DNA of 8,807 bases, taken from contig RFMT01000198.1 in NCBI GenBank assembly GCA_009927565.1, forward strand, positions 1-8,807. The letters are read 5' to 3'. The notes below the pieces were generated by a model. The model made no database searches. It was not told where the DNA came from and worked only from the letters and a program-made list of their open reading frames with translations. Position numbers and translations under genes: made by a program. Shown here one piece after another: positions 1-5,979 of the stretch (position 1 is the stretch's first letter; each line of letters opens with the position of its first letter). The DNA comes from Acidimicrobiia bacterium. GTDB lineage: Bacteria > Actinomycetota > Acidimicrobiia > Acidimicrobiales > Ilumatobacteraceae.

Positions 1-1
1 T

Positions 2-86
2 GCCCAGGTGGCGGAATGGTAGACGCGGGGGGCTTAAACCCCCCTGGTGCGAAAGCGCTGTATCGGTTCGAGTCCGATCCCGGGCA
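2..86 (+). tRNA. tRNA-Leu, anticodon UAA
   Basis: The sequence folds as a class II tRNA. The acceptor stem pairs 2-8 with 79-85, the three-pair D stem is 11-13 with 24-26, and the anticodon stem is five G-C pairs (28-32 with 40-44). The loop at 33-39 carries anticodon TAA at 35-37. The long variable arm has a four-pair stem (47-50 with 55-58) closed by a GAAA loop, typical of leucine tRNAs. The T stem is 62-66 with 74-78 around TTCGAGT. Base 86 is the discriminator A, as expected for leucine. The following bases are CAC, so the CCA end is not encoded and must be added by a nucleotidyltransferase. One oddity is an A-C mismatch in the acceptor stem (6 against 81). The gene begins one base inside the window, so its promoter is not visible. 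Confidence 0.96.
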
Positions 87-163
87 CACTAATTTCTAAT
101 CTCTAGTCGTGTGTAGGAAAGCACATTTAACTCGGTGAGATTCTTGAACCGAGACATGGCACG

Positions 164-196
164 ATGGAGAGGTGGCAAATACTTCAGCACCGATGA
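164..196 (+). other. possible 10-codon leader ORF overlapping the peptidase start
   Basis: An ATG at 164 opens a ten-codon frame (MERWQILQHR) that stops with TGA at 194-196. The stop overlaps, as ATGA, the in-frame ATG at 193 of the downstream peptidase. Such an arrangement could couple translation if the peptidase really starts at 193 rather than at GTG 172. The only purine-rich ribosome-binding-like run here (GGAGAGG, 166-172) lies inside the mini-ORF and directly abuts the GTG. This is a weak, chance-prone observation recorded because it bears on the start choice. Confidence 0.15.
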
Positions 197-1329
197 CGGG
201 TTCGCCAACTGCAACCGAGCTTCGCGAATTGATGCAGGCTCGCGTGCCACAAATGGTGAAACAACTTGGTGAGTTTGTCAATCTTGAATCGCCGTCGCTT
301 GATGTCTCGCACTTGCAGCAGTCAGCGAAATTTTTGGCCGATCTTTTTGCGGATGTCACCGGCAAGAAGGCAGAAGTTATCCCTGGGGCAAATGGCCCAC
401 ACGTTCATTGGAAGGGAAGCGACGACACCAAGGTTTTGATCGTTGGACACCACGACACCGTGTTTCCGCTTGGCACAACTTCGACTCGACCATTTTCAGT
501 TGACGGCGATATCGCGCGCGGCCCCGGAATTTTCGACATGAAGGCGGGGATAGTGCAGGCAATTCACGGCTTGAGCGCGATTCGCGATTCGTATCATGTT
601 GAAGTTTTGATAACTGCCGACGAAGAAGTTGGTTCAGAGACATCGCGAGAGCTAATCGAAACTCGTGCACGTGCAACTGGTGCAGTTCTGGTGCTCGAGC
701 CAAGTGCCGATGGTGGCGCGCTGAAGATTGCACGCAAAGGCGTTGGCACTTTCACCGTGCAGATAGTTGGTCGAGCGTCGCATGCCGGTCTCGAACCAGA
801 AAAAGGAATCAACGCACTTGTCGAACTCGCAACTCAAGTACAACGCATCGTGGCAATGGCGCGGCCCGAACTTGGCACCACAGTAACGCCGACTGTGGCG
901 ACTGCCGGCAATGCTGAGAATGTCGTGCCTGATGCGGCGATGATCAAAGTAGATGTGCGAGTTGTGTTGCCTGAAGAAAAAGAACGGATTGAACGCGAAA
1001 TGTCACAACTCAAACCGGTTGTTGATGGCGCTGTAATTAAAGTTTCTGGCAGCGTCAATCGACCACCGATGCATGAGTCGGCAGGTCGAAAGTTGTTTGG
1101 TGTCGCCGAAACTGTGGCCAAAGATCTCGGGATTAATAATTTGCAGGGTGTTGCAGTCGGCGGTGGATCAGATGGCAACTTCACTGCCGCGATCGGTGTG
1201 CCGACACTTGACGGCATGGGTGCAGTTGGTGGTGGTGCGCACGGTGTGACCGAACACGTTTTGATTTCGACAATGGGTGAGCGCGCGGCACTTGTTGCTG
1301 GCGTCGCCCGCGCCCTCGTCAATCGTTAA
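172..1329 (+). CDS. M20-family metallopeptidase, carboxypeptidase G2 (glutamate carboxypeptidase) type
   Basis: This is a 385-residue di-zinc exopeptidase, probably cytoplasmic because no signal peptide is seen. All family landmarks are present in order: GHHDTV with metal ligand H93 and D95; the bridging metal ligand D122 in FDMKAG; ADEE with catalytic base E151 and ligand E152; ligand E176 in VLEPSADG; the lid/dimerisation domain from about 185 to 295 with H204 in GRASHAG; and the final ligand H357 in GGGAHG. The VLEPS and GGGSDGN segments resemble carboxypeptidase G2, which removes C-terminal glutamate from folate-like compounds, but the true substrate cannot be read from sequence. The start is uncertain. 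GTG at 172 is the most upstream in-frame choice (in-frame stop at 145), but its purine-rich run touches the start codon; ATG at 193 or 232 would also leave the catalytic domain intact. It ends four bases from the convergent argG stop. Confidence 0.93.
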   Translation: MANTSAPMTGSPTATELRELMQARVPQMVKQLGEFVNLESPSLDVSHLQQSAKFLADLFADVTGKKAEVIPGANGPHVHWKGSDDTKVLIVGHHDTVFPLGTTSTRPFSVDGDIARGPGIFDMKAGIVQAIHGLSAIRDSYHVEVLITADEEVGSETSRELIETRARATGAVLVLEPSADGGALKIARKGVGTFTVQIVGRASHAGLEPEKGINALVELATQVQRIVAMARPELGTTVTPTVATAGNAENVVPDAAMIKVDVRVVLPEEKERIEREMSQLKPVVDGAVIKVSGSVNRPPMHESAGRKLFGVAETVAKDLGINNLQGVAVGGGSDGNFTAAIGVPTLDGMGAVGGGAHGVTEHVLISTMGERAALVAGVARALVNR

Positions 1330-1333
1330 ATTT

Positions 1334-2668
1334 TTATTCAAGTTCGGTGAGGGTGCCGGGGGCCAAGGTGCCGGCTTGGCGGTAGATCTCGAGTTTTTCG
1401 CGCGTGTCGGCGATGTCGAGATTGCGCATCGTTAACTGACCGATTCGATCTAGCGGGCCGAACGGTGCATCTTCGACACGCTCCATGCTCAAGCGCTCTG
1501 GCGAATAAGTTAAATGGGTGCCAGTGGTGTTGAGAATGCTGTAGTCGTCACCACGGCGTAACTGCACCGTCACTTCGCCAGTTACTAGCGAGCCGACCCA
1601 ACGTGTCAGCGACTCGCGCAACATCAGAGATTGCGGGTCAAACCATCGACCTTCGTAAAGCAAACGCCCTAAACGACGGCCCATCGTGCGGTAATTTTCG
1701 ATCGTATTTTCATTATGAATTGCCGTGACGAGACGCTCATAGGCAATGTGCATCAACGCCAGACCTGGAGCCTCGTAGATGCCTCGGCTTTTCGCCTCGA
1801 TAATCCGGTTTTCGATTTGGTCGCTCATGCCTAAACCGTGACGGCCACCAATTTCGTTTGCCGCAAGCACTAACTCGATCTGCGAGCCGAACTCTTTGCC
1901 GTTAATTGCAACAGGCCAACCGTCAACAAATTTGATTACAACATCTTCGGTGGCGATTTTGACTGAAGCGTCGTAATGGGCCACGCCCATGATCGGTGCG
2001 ACGATATGCATGCTCGTCGATAACTCTTCAAGCGACTTGGCCTCGTGCGTTGCCCCCCAAATATTTGCGTCGGTGCTGTAAGCCTTTTGTGCTGAATCGC
2101 GGTACGGCAACTTTTTTGCGGTCAAGAATGCGCTCATCTCGGCGCGTCCACCCATTTCGCGCACGAAATCGACATCGAGCCACGGTTTATAAATTCGTAA
2201 ATTTGGATTTGCGAGCAGTCCGTAGCGATAGAAGCGCTCGATGTCATTGCCTTTGAATGTGCTGCCGTCACCCCAGATGTCGACACCGTCATGTTTCATT
2301 TCGCGAACAAGCAAAGTGCCTGTCACTGCACGTCCGAGTGGTGTCGTGTTGAAATAGGTTTTGCCGGCAGTTGTTATGTGAAACGCACCGCACTGAAGTG
2401 CTGTGAGACCCTCTTGAACCAGCAGTTCACGACAATCGACAAGTTTCGCCTCAACCGCACCGTAAGTTTTCGCACGCAGTGGAATTGACTCGAGATCGGT
2501 TTCGTCGGGCTGACCGATGTCAGCCGTGTACGCGTAGGGTAGTGCACCTCGCTCGCGCATCCATGCGACTGCTGCTGAAGTGTCGAGGCCACCAGAAAAT
2601 GCAATGCCGACACGTTCGCCAGCCGGAAGCGAAGTTAGAACTTTGGCTGCAGACTCATTTTTTGCCAC
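1334..2668 (-). CDS. argG: argininosuccinate synthase, long E. coli-type form
   Basis: A 444-residue cytoplasmic enzyme that joins citrulline and aspartate, using ATP, to make argininosuccinate, the penultimate step of arginine synthesis. The N-type ATP pyrophosphatase loop AFSGGLDTS is at residues 23-31. The second family signature GSTFKGNDIERF is at 135-146. The conserved GRHGLGMSDQIENR block starts at 275, and the C-terminal RIGQLTMRNLDI segment follows at 408-419. It aligns closely, from memory, with the roughly 447-residue E. coli protein rather than the roughly 400-residue form common in many bacteria. The start is GTG at 2668, with an in-frame TAA two codons upstream, so nothing longer is possible. 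There is no ribosome-binding site, but a TACCGT hexamer lies six bases upstream, suggesting a leaderless mRNA. No argH or other arg gene is in view. Confidence 0.97.
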   Translation of the reverse strand: MAKNESAAKVLTSLPAGERVGIAFSGGLDTSAAVAWMRERGALPYAYTADIGQPDETDLESIPLRAKTYGAVEAKLVDCRELLVQEGLTALQCGAFHITTAGKTYFNTTPLGRAVTGTLLVREMKHDGVDIWGDGSTFKGNDIERFYRYGLLANPNLRIYKPWLDVDFVREMGGRAEMSAFLTAKKLPYRDSAQKAYSTDANIWGATHEAKSLEELSTSMHIVAPIMGVAHYDASVKIATEDVVIKFVDGWPVAINGKEFGSQIELVLAANEIGGRHGLGMSDQIENRIIEAKSRGIYEAPGLALMHIAYERLVTAIHNENTIENYRTMGRRLGRLLYEGRWFDPQSLMLRESLTRWVGSLVTGEVTVQLRRGDDYSILNTTGTHLTYSPERLSMERVEDAPFGPLDRIGQLTMRNLDIADTREKLEIYRQAGTLAPGTLTELE

Positions 2669-2674
2669 GACTTA

Positions 2675-2680
2675 ACGGTA
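2675..2680 (-). promoter_or_regulatory. putative -10 element of a leaderless argG promoter
   Basis: Read on the minus strand, TACCGT is followed by six bases (TAAGTC) and then the GTG start of argG. This matches TANNNT and would place transcription initiation at about the first base of the start codon. The same TA-Y-CGTTA string with the same six-base spacing precedes the TetR gene at 5968. No convincing -35 hexamer is seen 16-18 bases upstream. It implies argG can be transcribed independently of the membrane-protein gene upstream of it. Confidence 0.5.
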
Positions 2681-2694
2681 CAGACCCAAGAGAG

Positions 2695-2715
2695 TTGAAA
2701 CCGAGAGGGTTTCAA
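2695..2715 (-). other. intercistronic hairpin between the membrane-protein gene and argG
   Basis: TTGAAACC (2695-2702) and GGTTTCAA (2708-2715) form a perfect eight-pair stem with a five-base loop. On the minus strand the structure begins at the TGA stop (2714-2712) of the upstream gene and ends about 26 bases before argG. No U-run follows on either strand, so it is not a standard intrinsic terminator. It could protect or pause the transcript, or partly insulate argG from read-through. Confidence 0.45.
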
Positions 2716-3140
2716 AACCCAGCAGTAACCGAGCGTCGGCGACCGGCGATTGCGGCGATTGTTGTAAGCGCTGTGCAACCCGCGAGAATCGCCTCGCCTA
2801 GTGCGATACCTGGAGACCGCGAAACATCAACGATGCTGGTTATAGCCAAGATCGCAGTTGCTACAAGGCCTGCGAGTGCGGCCAAACGCGATGCACGTAG
2901 CGCTGTGAAAATCACCGCGGCTGGTGCCAAAAACGGCACGATCACAAGGATTGAAAACGGCCCGTTCGTTTGGTTCGCGAGCCACCAAGTTGGCTTTCCT
3001 ACCGTATATGCAGAAATCGCCAAGGCGATCAACGAGCCTGTGATCAAAAGATGAGTTGCAATAACTGCAATCACCCATGACTTCGTGAGAGAGCCAGCGC
3101 GCACAGACGGCGTTTGACTAGGTGGGGGAAGAGACGACAT
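2712..3140 (-). CDS. small four-helix integral membrane protein of unknown function
   Basis: A 142-residue protein that I do not recognise. Four hydrophobic segments are visible at about 22-45, 62-81, 85-104 and 111-132. Positive charges lie at R14 and K20 before the first helix, R82 and R85 between helices two and three, and RRR at 134-136 after the fourth. By the positive-inside rule both ends are cytoplasmic. The external loop after helix one contains TWWLANQTNG. The N-terminus is Pro/Ser-rich (SLPPPSQTPS). The start is ATG at 3140, with no ribosome-binding site but a TATTGT hexamer ten bases upstream. It lies 43 bases ahead of argG on the same strand and only 23 bases from the divergent glycosyltransferase gene. 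The reading frame is preferred over an overlapping + strand frame (2479-3054) because of its coherent membrane topology. No role is inferred. Confidence 0.75.
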   Translation of the reverse strand: MSSLPPPSQTPSVRAGSLTKSWVIAVIATHLLITGSLIALAISAYTVGKPTWWLANQTNGPFSILVIVPFLAPAAVIFTALRASRLAALAGLVATAILAITSIVDVSRSPGIALGEAILAGCTALTTIAAIAGRRRSVTAGF

Positions 3141-3163
3141 CGCAAGACCGACAATAGCCTGAG
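3141..3163. promoter_or_regulatory. compact divergent promoter region
   Basis: Only 23 bases separate the ATG of the minus-strand membrane protein (3140) from the ATG of the plus-strand glycosyltransferase (3164). The central ACAATA gives TATTGT on the minus strand (3156 to 3151), ten bases before that gene. On the plus strand it gives GACAAT (3150-3155), eight bases before ATG 3164, plus TAGCCT (3155-3160), nine bases before a second in-frame ATG at 3170. No ribosome-binding site fits on either side. Both genes therefore seem to use short or absent 5' leaders, with -10 elements that overlap on opposite strands. The -35 regions would fall inside the opposite gene. Confidence 0.45.
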
Positions 3164-3931
3164 ATGCGTATGGCTACGGCGAAATTCGAAAAATTGAGCG
3201 TGTTTTTCCCGATGTGGAACGAAGAGCAGTATCTGCAACGAGCGCTCAATGCGGCACAAGATTTGTGTGACGAATTGCAAAAGTCGCAGACGATTTCTGA
3301 CTATGAGCTAGTAATCATTGACGACGCGTCCACCGATTCGACGCCGCTACTTGCCGATGCCGCAGCGGCACGAGATAGTCGGGTAAAGGTCGTACACCAC
3401 CCCGTAAATCGCAAACTTGGAGGCTCGATTAAGTCAGGTTTCGCAGTCTCATCTGGTGACATTGTTTTGTATACAGACGCCGACTTGCCGTTTGACATGC
3501 GCGAAGTTCACAACGCGATTCGTTTGATGACTCAATATGAGGCCGACATCGTGAGCGCATATCGTTTTGATCGCACCGGCGAAGGGTACGTGCGTGTTGT
3601 GTATTCGATGTTTTACAACTTGATGGTTCGCATTTTGTTTGGTGTGAGATTTCGCGACATCAACTTTGCTTTCAAACTCTGTCGTAAGTCTGTATTTGAT
3701 CAAATCAAACTTGAAAGCGAAGGCTCATTCATCGATGCTGAACTGATCGTGAGCGCAAAAAAACTGAACATGAACGTCGTGCAATTTGGTGTCGACTATT
3801 TCCCCCGTACTCGCGGCATTTCAACCTTGAGTTCTCCTTCAGTAATCCTCAAAATTTTGCGCGAGGCCTTCAAGTTGCGCAAAAAACTCAACGCAATCAG
3901 ACCAGCGGACAGTTCTGGTTTATCGAGGTAG
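3164..3931 (+). CDS. family 2 glycosyltransferase, polyprenyl-phosphate mannosyl/glucosyl transferase-like
   Basis: A 255-residue GT-A fold enzyme expected to move a sugar from a nucleotide donor (GDP-mannose or UDP-glucose in known relatives) onto a polyprenyl phosphate at the inner face of the cytoplasmic membrane. The nucleotide-binding start is LSVFFPMWNEE (11-21). VIIDDASTDST is at 50-60, the LGGSIKSGF loop at 85-93, and the metal-binding acidic motif YTDADLPFD at 103-111 (D105, D107). A DINFAFKL segment at 165-172 corresponds to the acceptor-side motif of dolichol-phosphate mannose synthases. There is no C-terminal membrane domain, unlike some bacterial relatives. The start is ATG 3164 or ATG 3170; the latter fits a TAGCCT element nine bases upstream. 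It heads a co-directional run with the L,D-transpeptidase 15 bases downstream, which supports a cell-envelope role. Donor and acceptor are not determined by the sequence. Confidence 0.88.
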   Translation: MRMATAKFEKLSVFFPMWNEEQYLQRALNAAQDLCDELQKSQTISDYELVIIDDASTDSTPLLADAAAARDSRVKVVHHPVNRKLGGSIKSGFAVSSGDIVLYTDADLPFDMREVHNAIRLMTQYEADIVSAYRFDRTGEGYVRVVYSMFYNLMVRILFGVRFRDINFAFKLCRKSVFDQIKLESEGSFIDAELIVSAKKLNMNVVQFGVDYFPRTRGISTLSSPSVILKILREAFKLRKKLNAIRPADSSGLSR

Positions 3932-3946
3932 TTTTCGAAATTTTTT

Positions 3947-5056
3947 ATGAGTTTTTTTGACGAGTTTCCAGATGAGTTTGGTGGGGTTGAACCAGACACT
4001 CTGCCACGCATCTACTCGAAGCTTGATCGATGGCGTTTTGCCTTGGTCGCTTTTGCGGTTTTGATGACTGTGATAGCGGTTGGTGTGTTGTCAAGTGGCT
4101 CAGAAAACTCTTCAAGCGAAAACTCGAATCCGGATGTCGTCGTCGACACGAGTTCGGTGCCGCTAAATACTGTGCCGCTTGATCGCACCCTCGAGATCGG
4201 GATGAAAGGTGATGACGTTCTGCGAGTGCAGCAGCGTCTAAAAGATTTGCGTTTCGACCCGGGCCCGATCGACGGTGAATTTGGTCAAAACACAGTGCAA
4301 GCAATGTGGGCGTTCGAAAAGCTTGTGATGAGCGTGCCTCGTGAGCGAGCCACTGGTGTCGTTACGCCTTCGACTTGGGCAATCATGCAATCGAATCTGA
4401 CCATTAAGCCGCGGCGCATTGCTGACTCGCCAAGTCACGTTGAGATTTATTTGCCAGAGCAAGTATTGGTCGTGTTTAAAAAAGATGAGCCTGTTTTGAT
4501 TACTCATATCTCGAGCGGCACCGGTGTGCCGTGGTGTGAAGAAGTGAAAATTGACCCGGGTGAAGAGGGCAACAAGACAGACCAGCAAATCAAGATTGGT
4601 ATTTGTGGCGAAGCAGTCACACCTGCGGGCATTTTCTATTTTTACAATCGCCGTACGGGCATGCGCGAAACAAAACTAGGTTCGCTGTACAACCCCGTTT
4701 ATTTCAATTACAACATCGCGGTTCACGGCGCGATTCTCGTACCTTTAAAACCAGCATCGCACGGTTGCGTACGTATACCGATGTCGGTTGCTCGGTATTT
4801 TCCCGCACTCGTGGCATATGGTGACCGCGTTTACGTGTTTGACGGCATCAAAGAACCTGAAGAATATGGATCACCGATCCCGCCGTTCGATAAACCAGAC
4901 CCGAACTACACAACGATTGCTGCCGAAACGACGTTACCGACGTCAGTGTCGACAACAATTTCGACTGCCACCACTTTGCCGACGGTTACTACTGTTGGGT
5001 CAGTGACTACGACGTCTTCTACGACATCTTCTACGACGTCTTCAACGACACCATAA
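3947..5056 (+). CDS. membrane-anchored L,D-transpeptidase with peptidoglycan-binding domain and Thr/Ser-rich tail
   Basis: This 369-residue protein should cross-link peptidoglycan stem peptides through 3-3 bonds, or attach proteins to them, outside the membrane. It has a short acidic cytoplasmic N-terminus (1-30) and one membrane helix at about 31-50 after RWR, giving a type II topology. A Ser/Asn-rich spacer follows, then a PG_binding_1 domain from about 81 to 150 (IGMKGDDVLRVQQRL, GPIDGEFGQNTVQAMWAFE). The YkuD catalytic domain runs from about 163 to 298, with H260 and the SHGCVRIP motif at 271-278 containing catalytic C274 and R276. The tail (322-369) is almost only Thr, Ser, Val, Pro and Ala, and its end is encoded by 12-base tandem repeats. 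No LPXTG-type sorting signal is present. The start ATG 3947 has no ribosome-binding site; a TAGTTT hexamer overlapping the previous stop is 12 bases upstream. The hydrolase gene follows after six bases. Confidence 0.94.
   Translation: MSFFDEFPDEFGGVEPDTLPRIYSKLDRWRFALVAFAVLMTVIAVGVLSSGSENSSSENSNPDVVVDTSSVPLNTVPLDRTLEIGMKGDDVLRVQQRLKDLRFDPGPIDGEFGQNTVQAMWAFEKLVMSVPRERATGVVTPSTWAIMQSNLTIKPRRIADSPSHVEIYLPEQVLVVFKKDEPVLITHISSGTGVPWCEEVKIDPGEEGNKTDQQIKIGICGEAVTPAGIFYFYNRRTGMRETKLGSLYNPVYFNYNIAVHGAILVPLKPASHGCVRIPMSVARYFPALVAYGDRVYVFDGIKEPEEYGSPIPPFDKPDPNYTTIAAETTLPTSVSTTISTATTLPTVTTVGSVTTTSSTTSSTTSSTTP
5009..5050 (+). repeat. 12-base tandem repeat, about 3.5 copies, at the 3' end of the L,D-transpeptidase gene
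   Basis: Units ACGACGTCTTCT (5009-5020), ACGACATCTTCT (5021-5032) and ACGACGTCTTCA (5033-5044) are followed by a half unit ACGACA (5045-5050). Each unit encodes Thr-Thr-Ser-Ser, so gain or loss of units changes tail length without shifting the frame. Confidence 0.9.
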
Positions 5057-5062
5057 TTAAGC

Positions 5063-5962
5063 ATGATTAAGTACGACGAATTTTCGATGTTTGGTGAGAA
5101 TATTGCTGAATATTCACTGAGCGTGCCAAAAACGCCGATCGTGTCTCGAATTTCGATTCAACTTGGTGATGGTCGAACATTGAGTGCGCTCAAATGGGGA
5201 GCTGACGAACCCGAAGTTTTGTTCGTGCACGGCAGTGCGCAAAACGCTCACACTTGGGACACTGTGATTTTGGCAATGGGAATCTCGGCGATTGCGATTG
5301 ACATGCCCGGTCACGGTCACTCTTCGTGGCGTAAAGATGGCAACTATGAGCCTTCTGTATTAGCTCGTGATGTTGCCAAGGCAATTGAAACTTGGGCACC
5401 AAATGCCAAAATGATTGTTGGCATGTCGCTTGGCGGACTGACGACCGTGGCGTTGGCAGGCATGCGCCCTGATCTCGCTTCGAAAATTGTTGTTGTTGAC
5501 ATAACACCAGGTGTGAACTCTGAGAAATCCAAAGCGATAACCGATTTTGTAAATGGACCGCAGTCTTTCGCCAGTTTTGAAGAATTGCTGAAGCGAACAA
5601 TCGAGCACAACCCGACACGTAGCGAGAGTTCACTACGTCGAGGAATTTTGCATAATGCCAAGCAACTTGAAGATGGTTCTTGGCAATGGCGATACGACCG
5701 CTCGACACATCCTTCGAAAGAAGATTCGGAGAAGCGATTAGATCTGATTTCGGCATTATGGGAAGTTATTGAACGTCTCAAGTCTTCAATGACCCTTGTG
5801 CGTGGTGGCATTTCGCCAGTGGTTGACGACGCCGATGTTGCTGAACTGCTGCGTCGTAAACCCGATGCGGAAGTTTTGGTGATTGACGGCGCCGGACATT
5901 CGGTTCAGGGCGACAAACCAGTTGAATTGGCAAACGCTCTGACTCGGATGTTACGAGGGTAA
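5063..5962 (+). CDS. alpha/beta-fold hydrolase
   Basis: A 299-residue, probably cytoplasmic hydrolase (no signal peptide) of the general esterase/epoxide hydrolase/C-C hydrolase superfamily. The oxyanion loop is in VHGSAQNAHTWD (55-66), followed by DMPGHGHS (80-87). The nucleophile elbow is GMSLGG with S122. The catalytic His is H279 in GAGHSVQGDKP, a standard end-of-fold position. The acid is probably D146 in VVVDITPG, 24 residues after the nucleophile. The usual late-strand Asp site reads RGGISPVV, with Ser in its place, an arrangement I recall from YbfF-like esterases. A cap region spans about 152-230. The substrate is unknown. The gene starts six bases after the L,D-transpeptidase stop, so co-transcription is likely. 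There is no ribosome-binding site before ATG 5063. The TetR gene follows after 17 bases. Confidence 0.9.
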   Translation: MIKYDEFSMFGENIAEYSLSVPKTPIVSRISIQLGDGRTLSALKWGADEPEVLFVHGSAQNAHTWDTVILAMGISAIAIDMPGHGHSSWRKDGNYEPSVLARDVAKAIETWAPNAKMIVGMSLGGLTTVALAGMRPDLASKIVVVDITPGVNSEKSKAITDFVNGPQSFASFEELLKRTIEHNPTRSESSLRRGILHNAKQLEDGSWQWRYDRSTHPSKEDSEKRLDLISALWEVIERLKSSMTLVRGGISPVVDDADVAELLRRKPDAEVLVIDGAGHSVQGDKPVELANALTRMLRG

Positions 5963-5967
5963 AGACG

Positions 5968-5973
5968 TATCGT
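5968..5973 (+). promoter_or_regulatory. putative -10 element of a leaderless TetR-gene promoter
   Basis: TATCGT is followed by exactly six bases (TAGCGC) and then the ATG at 5980. This would put transcription initiation on the start codon. The match to the argG upstream string (TACCGT, then TA, six bases in all) supports a shared promoter type. The only purine-rich run, GAGGG at 5955-5959, is 20 bases from the ATG, too far for ribosome binding. No clear -35 element is seen. Confidence 0.5.
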
Positions 5974-5979
5974 TAGCGC

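Noticed and set aside
2..171. The tRNA-Leu 3' end as an integration site for a mobile element
   Set aside because: No integrase, no repeated copy of the tRNA end and no foreign-looking genes are present downstream; the next genes are ordinary enzymes.
834..1322. A 162-codon minus-strand frame inside the M20 peptidase gene
   Set aside because: It lies wholly antisense to a gene with intact catalytic motifs, and its Pro/Thr/Ser-rich translation is typical of a shadow frame.
1352..1380. Duplicated GGTGCCGG and a GCCAAG/CTTGGC stem as a terminator for the convergent genes
   Set aside because: The elements lie inside the argG coding end, where they encode the repeated Gly-Thr-Leu of AGTLAPGTL. 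No U-run follows on either strand.
2479..3054. A 191-codon open frame on the plus strand
   Set aside because: It overlaps argG and the membrane-protein gene. Its translation is Arg-rich without recognisable domains, while the minus-strand frames show a full enzyme and a coherent four-helix protein.
5190..5811. Long minus-strand frames (188 and 155 codons) inside the alpha/beta hydrolase gene
   Set aside because: They are antisense to a clear hydrolase and show no domain features.
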